A stretch of DNA of 64,000 nt from Mermis nigrescens (Eukaryota > Nematoda > Enoplea > Mermithida > Mermithidae), in the NCBI GenBank assembly GCA_036768485.1, contig JAVLUZ010000848.1, positions 124,001 through 188,000 of the forward strand. The letters run 5' to 3'. Under the pieces are notes generated by a model. The model was given only the letters and a program-made list of their open reading frames with translations, had not been told where the DNA came from and ran no database searches. The position numbers and the translations under genes were made by a program. Positions 33,350 to 45,185 of the stretch are shown piece by piece. Every line of letters begins with the position of its first letter. Position 1 is the first letter of the stretch.

Positions 33350-34990
33350 TTGGCTAATAAGTAAGCTTTTTCGAGGGTTAATTTCGGCTAAAAGTTTTGG
33401 TTTATACGTTTCACGTGGTGTTTTTAGGGGTGTGTGAACTTTGTAGGGCTTTGGTTTTTTAAATTTGCTTGTTAAACGAGGATGCTGAAAACGACTAAAA
33501 CTATTTCATACATTTCTCTTACTGGAAGAGAACGAAAGGGATGCAGAATTAAAAATGCGGCGTCTGATTACAAAGCGCGTTTTGGATTCATTTTTGATAC
33601 TTTCGCGGGAAAAAAGGCTGATCGTGAATCGCTTTTCGCTGCATAATTTCATATGTGCTTTATTTTTCTTGTGTCTCACATTTCGTCATGAAGCATTATA
33701 TTCCTTTTACTTGTTCTTGGAATTATTGCAGCTTCATGCATCGAATGCAAAGCTCAAAGAGTCTACAACTTTTCAGGTTAGGGGCTCAACATAATCTGAC
33801 AGTCCTATGCACGATCTTGATAAGAGGAATGGGGCAATTGACCTAACCTGAAATGGTTAGAAGGATGGAGAATCCATGCAGAAAAACCTAATTTTTCAAA
33901 GTTTTTCGTTGGCTTTTGAACATGGGCTTTTCCAACTAGGAGCTATCTTTGGTATTTTAGAAACTTTCTGAAAAGTACGAGGACGGTATTTTCATTTGTA
34001 AGCTCGATTGTGTACTGCATTAGAGAACAAAAGGCTTATCTTGACAAGCTTTTGAAATGTATCTGTCGAATTTTTAAATTTGTAATTTTTTGTTCTTTGC
34101 CATTAATGACAAATAGTTCAAAATAAACATTAATGACCTGAAAGTTTTCGAAAGCAGAATTTTTACTTATTATACAAACTAAGCGTAGTGCTTGAATTAA
34201 GTTCAGGGAGGGGAGAGTTTTTGCAAGGTAACTGGCGAAGTTTAAATTCATAATTTGCTTCTTTGCCCTATATTTTAGTTATTATACAAACTAAGCGGAT
34301 TGCTTGACTTAAGTTCAGGGAGGGGCAGACCCAAGCTGAAATCTTTAAAACCGTGGGTAATCCATCCAAATTCTCACAAAAACCTAATTTTTCGATGTTT
34401 TGCAAAAAACGAGCAAAACTTTCTTTTTTTAAAGCATCGGGGAAGGGGGAATTAAAAATTTTCTGGCTTTTCGGGGAATGGGGGAGTCCGGCTATGGGAA
34501 GCGTTGGCTATTTGCACTTTGGTTTTTTTACCTTGGGAGCTAGCTACGTATTTGATAAATTTTCTAAGAAGCAATCAAGGGCGGATTTTTCATTGTAAGC
34601 TCGATTATATACTGCAATAGAGAACGAAGGCTTATGTTGTAGAAGATTATCGTAAGAGGGAGGCGTTTAGAGTAAAATTTCTCGCTTTTGGATTGTCAAT
34701 GTCGAAAATTAGGACTGATGTGGCGATTAGTACGAATTTTATTCACAAAATTATGCCTATACATAGCTATTTAAGGAATTTTCTTATGTGATGATGAATT
34801 AAAGTCATAGACTATTGTAAGCTATTCTTATGTTCTATTTTGAGGAAGTTTTAATAATGCATTATGGGTTTTTCGTATTTCTGTGCTAAAACTCTAGGTT
34901 GGTAAATTTTTGTTGAATTTTAAACAAATTTTTTGACTTCACGTGTTCTATTTGTCGAAACTTATTGATTTTTCGTGTTGCACGCTGAAT
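33350..34990. repeat. Dispersed repeat with AAGTTCAGGGAGGGG
   Basis: The block TTATACAAACTAAGCG...TTAAGTTCAGGGAGGGGCAG occurs at about 34165-34215 and 34270-34330, and again at 40090-40150. An adjoining part with CCTGAAATGGTTA recurs at 33850, 38480, 39690 and 40157. No gene. Confidence 0.6.
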
Positions 34991-35275
34991 CGGTGTATTT
35001 TATTGACTCAGCATTATCTGCGGGGCGATAGTCGTTCACAAAAACGGGTTGGCGTCGAAATACGTTCATTAATTGGTGGATACACTAAAATTGAGACATT
35101 TTTCATCGATTTTGCGCAAATCGTCATCAACACATCCATGAGGCGAGTAAATGTTGCCTGCCTGACGAGACAGTTGATGGCTGCCAGAACAATGAAGCTG
35201 GCTACGCCAGTGATCATGAAGGAGTTGGATGTCCGTTGGGTAATGATAATTTATATACCTTATAATCGAACATAT
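34991..35275 (+). repeat. R3 exon-like repeat, copy 1
   Basis: This holds a cryptic open frame EASKCCLPDETVDGCQNN that ends at a consensus GT donor (G|GTAATG near 35240). Two other copies lie at 39275-39560 and 40625-40860. It may be a duplicated exon of an unknown gene or transposon. Confidence 0.5.
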
Positions 35276-35439
35276 TTATTGAACGGCTCGAACTTTAGGG
35301 GTTAACGACCTATAATTTTTGGCCAAAAACGGTCTGAAAATTCGATTTTTTCCAAAAATAGTGTAGTGAAAAGTTTTCCAGCTTTCAGGAATGGGGATTC
35401 CGATTTTGGGTCAATATATCACCCTGTTACCTGTATGGC

Positions 35440-36290
35440 TGTAACGGAACAAAACTGAGGAGGGGGTGCGGGGGACATTCGACTGTATGGGGAGAGGGTC
35501 CGGGCATATTTTAGGGGGAGGGTGGCCTAAATGCCAAAAAAACGGCCCAAACATTCAACTTTTTCCAAAAATCAGAGGGGATCAAAAATTTTCTGCTTTG
35601 TGGGGGATGAGGGACGTTCGATTTCGGATGGGGGATCCCCATACCCCTGTTCCATGTATGGATGTAATGGCTCGACATTGAGGGGGTCTCAGCCTTCTTG
35701 GGGGGAGGTCAATGACCACCAGAAACGCGTAGAAACGGCCAAAAATTTTATAATTTTTGGCCAACAATTGAAACTTATGAATTATAGATGTAAATTGGTA
35801 AAACAAGAGATATCTAAGAGTGAGGTAGTGCCATACATGTAATGGCCAAAAATTGTGGTGGGAGTCCGCGCCACTTTTAGGTGGGGGGTAAAAGACCTAA
35901 ACGGCTAAAAACGGCCTAAGCATTTGATGTTTTCAAAAAATTGGAAATAAAGTCGAAAAATTTCTGGCGTTGGGTGGGGGTGAGGGCGACATTCGGCTTT
36001 ATGGGGGAGGGTCGGGGCATATTTTAATGAGGGGTAAATGACCTAAACGGCGAAAAACAGCCCAAGCATTCGATGTTCTTCGAAAATAGGGGAAGGAGTC
36101 AAGAATTTTCTGGCCACGGGGTGATGGGGTACACGTTCGACTTTGGGTGGGGTATCCCCATCCTCCCTGTTACATGTATGGATGTAACAATTCAATATCA
36201 GGGAGTGTCCCGACGATTTTAAGGGATGGGGAATAAATTATTTCCACTTTACATGCTTAAAAACCCCCAAAAATTTAAGTTCTATCTGAA
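35440..36290. repeat. G-rich diverged tandem units
   Basis: Units carry GGGTATCCCCAT or GGGGATCCCCAT, then TGTATGGATGTAA and GGCTAAAAACGGCC-type phrases. They are repeated at 35470-35700, 35850-36200 and again at 40860-41540. There is no convincing coding. Confidence 0.6.
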
Positions 36291-36299
36291 AATCTGAAG

Positions 36300-36379
36300 A
36301 GATGGAGTTGGTAGTCCGAAATCAACAATTTCGGACTACCAACTCCATCTCAGATGGAGTTGGTAGTCCGAAATTGTTG
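36300..36379. repeat. Forward-inverted-forward 23-bp triplet with perfect 28-bp palindrome
   Basis: The 23-base unit at 36300-36322 is repeated inverted at 36328-36350 and forward at 36352-36374. The stretches 36323-36350 and 36352-36379 are perfect inverse complements around a single C. Confidence 0.95.
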
Positions 36380-36624
36380 ACGAAATAATTAGTCTTAAAT
36401 CAGTCCGGGCACAAAATATTATTTTTAAGAATTTTAAGCCCTAAAAAGTGATGGTTTTTGGCCATGGCTAATTTTGATGTTTTCTTAACATTCTATTACT
36501 TATGTTACCTTTTGACAGATGTCTTGGGCTTGATTGGGGCAGCAGCCAACCCCTCGCTCCTGCATGCGCTTATGAGTAGGTGTGTAGATAGTTACCAGTC
36601 GGCAAAATAGCCTTGTGTATTACA

Positions 36625-36780
36625 TATGCCCCCCATCCTCCAGAAACCAAAATATTCTCCATGTAGAATTCAATTTTTGAATTTTGTTAGCTTTTGCGCA
36701 ATTTTTTAAGCCAATGGATAGTACTTGATGACATACATTGAAAAATAGTGTTTCGCATTAGCACCACTTTTAAGACCAGC
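36625..36780. mobile_element. Partial family A MITE, reverse orientation
   Basis: It contains CCAGAAACCAAAATATTC, AGAATTCAATTTTTG, CCAATGGATAGTACTTGATG and CACTTTTAAGACC in the family order. Both ends are missing. Confidence 0.55.
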
Positions 36781-36894
36781 ATACATCTATTCTGACTTGC
36801 TTTCATTTCTGCTTGATTAAACTTTGACTTAAAAATTTAGTTTACATCAATAAATAATGTGGTCCAAATTAATGCTGTAACCAATCAGAAAAGA

Positions 36895-37225
36895 AGGCGA
36901 AGCTGCTGGACTCAGCTAGAAAGTGCGGCCGCAGGCCGCACTTTCCTATTATTTAACATATATCACTAGAATTTAAAATAAATTCAAAATCTGAAATTAA
37001 TTAAAATGCATGGTCATTGCAATTTCTCATTTTTGTCAGTTCTTTTAATTTAAATATCAAGAGAATAACCACATGGGGTCACAAAGTGACCCCATTGTAG
37101 GGCGCAAAGAACACAACCCAGTGCGTAACCAAGTAACCCCATGAAGCGCGAAGCGCATGGGGTCACAAAGTGACCCCAGCGTTGGGCGCAAAGCGCACAA
37201 CCCAGCGCGTAAGCGCTGGTTCTTA
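36895..37225. repeat. Hairpin-rich repeat unit, copy 1
   Basis: It starts with a perfect GAAAGTGCGGCC-GCA-GGCCGCACTTTC stem. It ends in a cluster of triloop hairpins: GGGGTCAC-AAA-GTGACCCC (twice), GCGC-GAA-GCGC and GGCGC-AAA-GCGC. A decayed second copy is at 41705-41972, with the same AT-rich middle. Confidence 0.85.
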
Positions 37226-37396
37226 TATAAGAAAATAGGTCGACTTTTTGATTGATCGTATCGATTTTCTTTAAACTTTTTCCACCTATATAAAACCTAC
37301 GCTAAAAATAATTTTTCGTACAGGGGGTTTTTGATTGCGTATTACTGTAGCCAAGCTACAGCATGTGCGTTGCGTATTATAGGCTCTAGCGCCTCG

Positions 37397-38100
37397 GCTA
37401 TTGCTCGTAGAAGCTAGCGGGAATAAGGCTTTTGTTCGCCATTGTCTCTTCTATCCAATGGTATTGCTCCCGTTTAAATGGAGTGTAAACCCCTAGAGCT
37501 ACGGGTCCAGAAACTTTAAAAAGCTTCAGCATATGCTCAACTTTGAGGCCCTTTTTCTCAAAAACTGGCCACGTTATGTTTCTGGAAACTTTGGAGGTTG
37601 TTGCCGCCGGCGCCGGCTACCCAACGCGCCTAGCTGTATATCTGATATAAATCAAAAACCCGAAATAAATGGGTGTAAAGTTGGAATAAAAAATGGACTT
37701 TAAATCATTCAATGGAGGGCTACCATTAAGCGCTGGGATGTTGGAAATGAATTCCTTGGGGGGTAATCGGGGTCGGTGAATTCGAATTTATGGTCAATTA
37801 TACCGTAGGTATACTGTAGCCTATGTTATAGCACGCTTTTTGTCCAAAAGCCACTTTGATCGCCTCTAGCTCCAAAAAGTTCTACAAGAGTAGGGGTACT
37901 GTAATGGGCCAAAGGGTCAACTCAAGAAGCTCTATCGATTGCCACATTAAGTGTTGCTCTAGGGTCAATATTGGCCGAGATCCAGGGTACCCCCCAACTT
38001 TGGGGTGGGGCTTCGTTTTTTTTTCGTTTTTCTCACTAGCTTCGATGAAAAGCAGGGCGCAGCCCTGCTTTTCATCGAGCTAAGCCAGGGTAGTTTTTTT
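37397..38100. repeat. Large local duplicate of 31846-32520, copy 2
   Basis: See 31846. It ends in the 16-bp-stem hairpin at 38043-38077. Confidence 0.75.
38043..38077. repeat. Perfect hairpin, 16-bp stem, GCA loop
   Basis: CGATGAAAAGCAGGGC, then GCA, then its exact inverse complement. Confidence 0.95.
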
Positions 38101-39274
38101 TTAATGCCTATTTGCGCCGAAATTATATCGAGTTATGAATTAGCTAAGGTTTACTTTTGTTGAGGGCGGATTTTGGCTAAAATTTTAGCTTATTCGCTTT
38201 ACGCGGGCTTTTATTGGTATAAAAGTTTGTAATTTTAGGGTTTTCGGATCAAAGTTTGTTAAATAAGTGAGTGGGAAAACGAGTAAAACTTTTTTATATA
38301 TTGTTCTCTTCCTCCAACAACGGAAGGGCATGCAGAATCATAATGTGGCATATGATTTCAATGCGCATTTTGCATTTATTGTGGATAGCTTTGCGGGAAA
38401 AAGGCTGAGCGCAGCCCCGCTTCTTGCTGAGGCGGGCCCCTATGCACGATCTTGACAAGAGGGTTGAGGACAGACCCAACCTGAAATGGTTAGAAACATG
38501 GAGAATCAATGCATATTCTCACAAAAAAACTAATATGATTCGCAAAAAGCGGGCAAAAACTTGATTTTTCCATAAGAATCGGGGGGGGTCAAAAATTTTC
38601 CGACTTATCTTAGAAACTTTCTGAAAAGCGTTCGAGGGTGGGACTTTGAATTTGTAAGCTCGACAAAGGCTAAGTTTCAATTTACGATTTTTGGCTCTGT
38701 GCATTTAAGGACAAATATTTAACTTTGGTGTACATGTTTTTGCACACTTCTGCAAACTTGATATACAATATATCACTTGCAGAAAGTTTGAGTTTATTCA
38801 CATAAGTACTTAATCGGCAATTGCTGAATTTATATCACAAAGCAGAGAAGTTTCATTGTGTACATAATGCTATAACGCTAGAACAATTGCTTAAATGTGT
38901 AATCATGCTCGCTTCAACACGTGAAGATAGACTATAACATTGAGGGCGTGATTATTACGATTGCTCGTTTATCGACGCGTTTTTCTATTGGCCGACTAAA
39001 AAATTTGAATACTACATCTCACCATTTTTTGCTATCACCTGGCGATTTTTCGTTTCTATCAGTCTTTCGCTCCGCTCCGATCGTTTATTATTTATTCGAC
39101 TTTGGCGACCTTTTCGATCAATTGTGCTTCCGTTGTGGTTTATGTATTGGGCGTTCGTCGGAGTTTCTGCGCGTCGTGCCGCCCTATTCCCGCTTGACAT
39201 ATTGATAGGTGCGTAATTTTATGACTTTACGTGTTCTTTATCTCAAACGCATGAATATTTGTCAAAACTTATTG

Positions 39275-39560
39275 ATTTTTCATATTGCTCGCTGAATCGG
39301 TGTATTTTATTGACTCAGCATCATCTGAGGGGCGATAGTCGTTCACAAAAACGGGTAGCCGACGAAATACGATCATACTGAAGCATCTTTGACCGATTTT
39401 GCGTGAATCGTCATCGACACATCCATGAAGCGAGTAAATGTCGCCTGGCTGACGAAACACATCATGACTGCCAGAACAATAAAGCTATCTACACCAGTTA
39501 TCGTGAAGCAGTTGGATGTCCGTTGGGTAATGATAATTTTTATACCTTATAATCGCACAT
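39275..39560 (+). repeat. R3 exon-like repeat, copy 2
   Basis: It has the same frame as at 34991 (EASKCRLADETHHDCQNN) and the same GT donor context. Differences from copy 1 include several that keep the residue or change it conservatively. Confidence 0.5.
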
Positions 39561-40624
39561 ATACATGGAACGGCTCGAAGCTATTTAGGTATTTCATAAA
39601 CTTTCTATGAAGCTTTCGAGGTGGGTCTTTCATTTGTAAGCTCGATTATTTGCTGCATTACAGAACTTTGCAGAAAGGCAGACCCAACCTGAAATGGTTA
39701 AAATCTTGGGTAATTGAAAAGACAAAGATGAGATTCTCAAAAAAACTAATTTTTCAATATTTTTCAAAAACGTGCGGAAATTCGATTTTTCCGAAGAATT
39801 GGGGGAGGTGTTAAATACTTGAGATTTAACTAGCTTCAGTAGGGACGAAACGCAAGTAGGATCCATGGAAAGCAGGGAGTAGTTTTTGATCTTATTTTAG
39901 CGGATTTCTGAGTTTCTGACGCCAAAAATTACTAGAAATCGTTTAAAAACGGCGCGAAGCGCCGAAAAATTTGACATTTTCACATTATAAATTCAAGTTC
40001 TGTCATTTTAAAGATATATATGTAGGACAAACAATTACTAATTTTGGCGCAAAGCTTTAAAAATTTACGATTTTTGCTTCTCTGCCCTATATTCTAAGTT
40101 ATTATACAAACTAAGCGGATTGCTTGAATTAAGTTCAGGGAGGGGCAGACCCAACCTGAAATGGTTAAAATCGTTTCTCACAAAAACCTAATTTTTCGAC
40201 GTTTTGCAAAAACGAGCAAAAATTTCTTTTTTTCAAGCATCGGGGAGGGGGAGTTGAAAATATCCTGGCTTTTCGAGGAAAGGGGGAGTCCGGTTATGGG
40301 AAGCGTTGGCTGTTTGCACTTTGGTTTTTTTAACATGGGAGCTAGCTAGGTATTTTATAAACTTTCTAAGAAGCATTCAAGGGCGGATTCAATGTAGGAC
40401 AAACAATTACTCATTTCAGCGCGAAGTTTTAAATACTTAACAGCTTTAAGTAGATTAAGTAGGGTGGCTGAAAGTTTTCAAAACCGAATTTTTTCGTCTT
40501 AATAGGATTATATTTGATATTAAAGGATTATATATAGTTCGTGAAGTGTTTGAATTAAAGTTTGCATGGGGCAGAAGCTTCTGTAAGCTTTGTGGCAAAG
40601 TTTAAACTTGCAATTTTGGGTGGT

Positions 40625-40860
40625 TTGTCATTAAGCGATAGTTGTTGACAAAACCGGGAGGCAACAAAATAGGTTCATTTATTAGTGGATACACTGAAAT
40701 TGAATCATGAAACATTGTCCCGTCACCCTGGAGGCGAGTAAATGTCGCCTTGCTGCTGAGACACTTGATGACTGCCTGAGGGATGAAGCCGTCTACGCCA
40801 GTGATCGTGAAGCGATTGGACATCCTTTGGGTAAGGTTAATTTTTGTACCTTTTAATCGT
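40625..40860 (+). repeat. R3 exon-like repeat, copy 3
   Basis: It is the most diverged of the three, yet its EASKCRLAAETLDDC frame stays open up to the same GT position. Confidence 0.5.
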
Positions 40861-41704
40861 TCATGTAAAGCGGGGGCTGGAGATCTTCACCCAAAGTCGA
40901 ATGTCCTATTATTCCCCCAAATCCAAAAAAATATTCACCCTCCACCAATTTTTGGACAAAATCGATTTTTGAACGTTAATTTGACTGTCTTTGCCAAAAG
41001 TTAAGATGGTTAAGAGCAAGGAAATGCCATAGATGCAACTAAAAACGGCTAGTGCGGTACATTGACCTAAATGGCTAAAAAGTGCTTAAACATTCAATGT
41101 ATTCCAGAAATCGCGAAGGATCGAGTACTTTCTGGGCTTTAACGTGATGAGGGTGACATTTGATTATGGGTGGGGGTCTGAGCCTATTTTAGTGAGGGGT
41201 AAATGACCATATCGCCTAAAAGCAGCTCAAGCATTCAATGTTTTTCAAAATTTGGGAAGGGGTCAACAATATTCTTGCTTTGGGGGATGAGAGGAAATCC
41301 ACTGCACAGAGTGGAGGATCCCCCTACCTCACTGTTTCATGCCATGGATGGAACGGCTCATTCATTGAGGTGGGTCGGAGCCATAATTAGGGGTGTCCAG
41401 AGCCAAAACAACCAAAAGGTGTGTGCTAAAGATCAGCAGGGGATTCAAACATTTTCATGGCTTTGAGGGGATGTGGGCGATTGCTTGACTTTGGGTGGGT
41501 TCCGAGCCCACTTCATCTCTAGCACCTGTTACCTGTATGGTAATGCGTGGTTCAGTTGACCTCTATGTTGTCTTTTGAACTTTTGTTTTTTAAATCGGAA
41601 ACATGGTATTTTTTAAATTATGCAATGCTATGCGTGTAAACCCTTCAGACTTATTATGGTACTGTGACCACCATCAGGTTAAGTACAGGCTTGTCAAGGT
41701 TGAT

Positions 41705-41972
41705 TGCTGGAGTGATGTGGCCGCAGGCCAAAATCTTCCTATTATTTGAACATATAATCACTAGTAATTTAAAATAAAATTCAAAACTGAAAATACAATT
41801 AAAATGCATGGTAATTTGCAACTTCTCACTTTTGTCACTTACTTTCAGCTTTAATTTTAGATACTAAGAGAACAACTGGCTGCGGCCATGAAGCGTGAGA
41901 GCGTGCATGGGGTCATCAAAGTGACCCCAGCGTATGGAAAGCTGACAACCCAGCGCTGCAAGCGCTGGTTCC
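41705..41972. repeat. Hairpin-rich repeat unit, copy 2 (decayed)
   Basis: It aligns with 36895-37225. The GGGGTCA-TCAAA-GTGACCCC and CAGCGC-TGCAA-GCGCTG stems now have altered loops. Confidence 0.7.
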
Positions 41973-41989
41973 GATTAAAACAGATTGCG

Positions 41990-42040
41990 TTCGAACATTT
42001 TGCTGATGATGGCCCCATGATAAGTTGGAGACCTTTGTGA
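41990..42040 (+). pseudogene. Possible C-terminal end of an upstream small gene
   Basis: An open frame FEHFADDGPMISWRPL ends at TGA 42038-42040, nine bases before a TATA box. It is suggestive only. Confidence 0.2.
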
Positions 42041-42048
42041 TGAAAAAA

Positions 42049-42057
42049 CTATAAATA
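42049..42057 (+). promoter_or_regulatory. TATA box of small-ORF cluster
   Basis: CTATAAATA lies 45 bp before the ATG at 42094. Box and spacing are the same as for the element genes at 2696, 4247, 56811 and 58367. Confidence 0.55.
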
Positions 42058-42093
42058 CCAAGCAAAATATAGCTTTAGGAAACATCTGATTTT

Positions 42094-42437
42094 ATGCCTA
42101 AATATGCAAAACTAGGGCTCTTAAAGGAGATTGAACCGAGTGAACCTCATTTTCGTTTACTAGGTACCAAAAATATAAAAACAAATCTGCGACCTTTGCT
42201 TATAAAACAGGCACCCCCTGGATTTTTTTCAGTTTTGACCCAATCTGCGTGTCATCTTCTCAACGGCACAGTGTTTGCTCCGAACGTCCAGATTACTGTA
42301 AGAAGCTTGAACATAGTCTTGGCCTGATTTCAGTACCGCCTACGAGCAAAAAAGATAAACAAAAAGTATTAATAGCGGAACCCCCAGAATTTGTCTTCGA
42401 GCTTTTGTCTGCCTTGAAAAAAGTATTGTCAAAATGA
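42094..42437 (+). pseudogene. Small protein, frameshifted (candidate element gene)
   Basis: A frame from MPKYAKLGLLKEIEPSE runs to about 42280, where a second frame takes over (CKKLEHSLGLISVPP) and ends at TGA 42435-42437. A one-base shift would account for it. There are no membrane segments. The TATA spacing and tight packing with the next ORF suggest it belongs to the virus-like element of copy 2. Family not recognised. Confidence 0.4.
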
Positions 42438-42849
42438 ATAACAGTGCTCGTAAAATGTATAGTCATCCCAAGCGATTTTTTTCTGACTCAAGCTCATGAA
42501 AAATTCCAGAATTACGGAAGATCCTGTAATTAGTGCTCAGGTACAAATTGAATCGGATAAAGAAAGATTATTGAAAAGTAAAAAAGGAAATTCAGAACAA
42601 AAAGTGCGTAAATATATTAATGCAGCGCATAAACAAAGCGTCTTAGAAGAGCAGCGAAAAAGGGCTTTAAGTACTCCTATTACTGTAAATATCATTCCCG
42701 AGACAGCGAAACCGGCTAGTGTGGTACAACAGCCCGAGGAGTTAAGAACCCGTACAAGAAGCAGTAGTTACAAGAGCAAGGTCAAAAAGTTGTCTCTTAA
42801 AATCGGAAGAAATCCGAAATTCCTACACAGCGTGCTTTACAAAAAATAA
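42434..42849 (+). pseudogene. Basic, low-complexity protein (candidate element gene)
   Basis: An ATG overlapping the previous stop opens MNNSARKMYSHPKRFF and stops at 42500. An overlapping frame from 42496 (MKNSRITEDPVISAQ) stays open for 117 codons. It is rich in Lys, Arg, Ser and Gln, with several predicted helical stretches and no known domain. The compact stop/start overlap is typical of viral gene order. Product unknown. Confidence 0.4.
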
Positions 42850-43319
42850 AAGACACTATAACTCCAAAAAGCGTGGTAGGGCCTAGTAAAAGCAGTATGG
42901 CACCTGAGGATACGCTAGGGATGGTAAGCACCCCAAAAACTTTTCAACAATGAAGTGTTTTATATGTATGAAACCAACAGGTAAATCAAAAAAGCAATTA
43001 ATTAGCATAATTTCACAGTCAAAACACCATGCTATAGATGCTAAATAAACGCATTTTTACATGGTATATCCTTTATACATGTGTATAAATGCAAAACACT
43101 TATTTTTTGGCATAATTAGGGGTTTATGCAATGTTACAGCCTCATTACGTCATGCACGTGCTGGCAACACGTGGCGAAGAGTCATACTCGTCCGAACACT
43201 GTGCTTTAAATCACCCTCTCTGTTAAGCGCGTATGCTTATTACGTCATACCACGTGGCAACTCGTCCGATCTTGCACGCGATTGCGTCATATTTCATAAC
43301 ATACTGAAGTTTACCCGGG

Positions 43320-45185
43320 GGGCTGGTAACACCAGGGCCCGGTTTCCGAATGTGGAAGGGGTTAAGCTAACCCCGGGGTTAAATACGATAAATTTTGTCC
43401 GAGACGAGGGTTAAATAATTTATCCCTGGTTTCCCGAATGAAAGGGTTAACTAACCCTCATGGGTTAATTTTTAACCATTTGGGGTTAAGTTAACCCCAG
43501 GGTTAATTTAACTCTTAAGGGTTAAGTGCGTTGTATATGATATGCGTTTCATATCAGTTCTTCTCTCAGGTTTCCGTATGAAAGGGTTAAATTGTTGGGG
43601 GTTAATTTTTCAGGCTATAGCTCTCGCCAAAAGCTAACCCGAAAGTGCGTGTCAGGACTTATTTCTGCAAACCGTATTGGTTCCTCAGATTTGGTGGTGT
43701 ATAAGAATTCATTGTGAAAAATGAATATCGGAATTAAATCTGTTTCAATATACTTTGCGGTTTTCAGTTTGAATCAAAATCTAGGATGAACTGAGGCTAC
43801 AAAAGTGGATTGAGTGCTGGCAATGCGCTTTTAAAATGGCAAAACGGTCTCCTCATAACTCGGTACACTGTGGTAACATCGAAATCTATGTGTTTCGTTC
43901 TAGTTGAATAAATAACGGATCTATTGTAGTGTAAGTTATGATATCTGATATACAGTGGAATGCAGATTCCAGTGAATTTTTGATGTTTTTAATAACATTC
44001 TTTGTTCTAAGATCAGAAATTCCAGTCGACTCCGCCCAGTTCTCATATTTTATTATATAAATTCTGAGCCTGACTATCTATCATTTCATCGAGCAAATGT
44101 TCTATTTCTGACTTTGATCATTCCAATCTTGGAATATATACAGGGGTGGACTGTACGGGGGAGCTAGGGACGGCGCGGGCCCACCCCATTGGCTAAACCA
44201 GAAATCTATTGAGTGAAAACACAGTTGGCGAGATAAAGAACGGATATGTACTTTGCAACAATTTTGGTCATTGATATCGCTAATTTCTCAAATTTAAGAC
44301 CTATTTATTGCAACTTGATTCAATTTCTGGATCTAGCATGCCATATTTTTGTAATTTTCTTCAACCTTTTGAGCAATATATTTTTATGTATCTCCACATA
44401 GAAGCAACTTAGATGCCATGATGCATGAGAACGGGAAGTAACAAATTATCTGGAGTCTCAAAACTGCTTTTTTCTGTCAGAAATTCCAACAAGTTTCTCT
44501 GTGGGAGCTTGTGCGTCGAAGTTCTTAGCTAAAATTAAGCACTTTTTATGCACAAAATTGTTTAGAATTGGGGAATTTTTTGCAAAAGTTCTACTAACCG
44601 AATTATTTTGACCGTGAATAGGTATATAATGGAACGGCAAACAAACGTTGTTCTGCACGTGAGCAGCGTGGTTCTAAACTTATTTTTTGATTGTTTTGAA
44701 AAAGTTGGGACACCGACCGGCCCCGTCCTCCGTCACATAAAATCCTGGATCCAGCAATGACTGAATATTATGTAGGTACATAAGTAGGTCAAACTCATTA
44801 TATCCGTCACATTTGGCAACCGGTGTTGTCGATGGAAAGTAACTAATAAATTCCAATAGTGATAGATGCGAAGTGTGGACGTTGCTCATGCTCGCTGATT
44901 GATTTAGAAATATCGATTAGTTGTGTACAATGCAAACTATTAACCAGCTGTGCCCTTACTAAATGCAATGGCATAGCTACACGAATATATGCATTGAATG
45001 CATGAAGTAATCTAACCCCTGAGGGTTAATTTTAACCCTTTGAGGGTTAGTTAAATCTCTAAGTTAAATTCCCTCATTTGGAAACCGGGGATAAAGTTAT
45101 CTCGGGGTTAACTAACCCTGCTAACTCAACTCGGGGTTAGTTAACCCCTTCATCTCGGATGCCGTCCCAACGGGGTTATTACCAC
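43320..45185. mobile_element. Inverted-repeat element rich in GGGTTAACTAACCC
   Basis: The left end has GGGCCCGGTTTCCGAATG, then alternating GGGTTAA/TTAACCC palindromes to about 43520. The right end (45005-45170) mirrors this and closes GCCGTCCCAACGGGG. The interior (43600-45000) shows no transposase. Exact ends and duplication are uncertain; ACCAG-like sequence flanks both sides. Confidence 0.6.

Noticed and set aside
37075..37225. CRISPR-like array of short palindromes
   Set aside because: Stems differ from each other, spacers are not uniform, and the context is eukaryotic repeat DNA.
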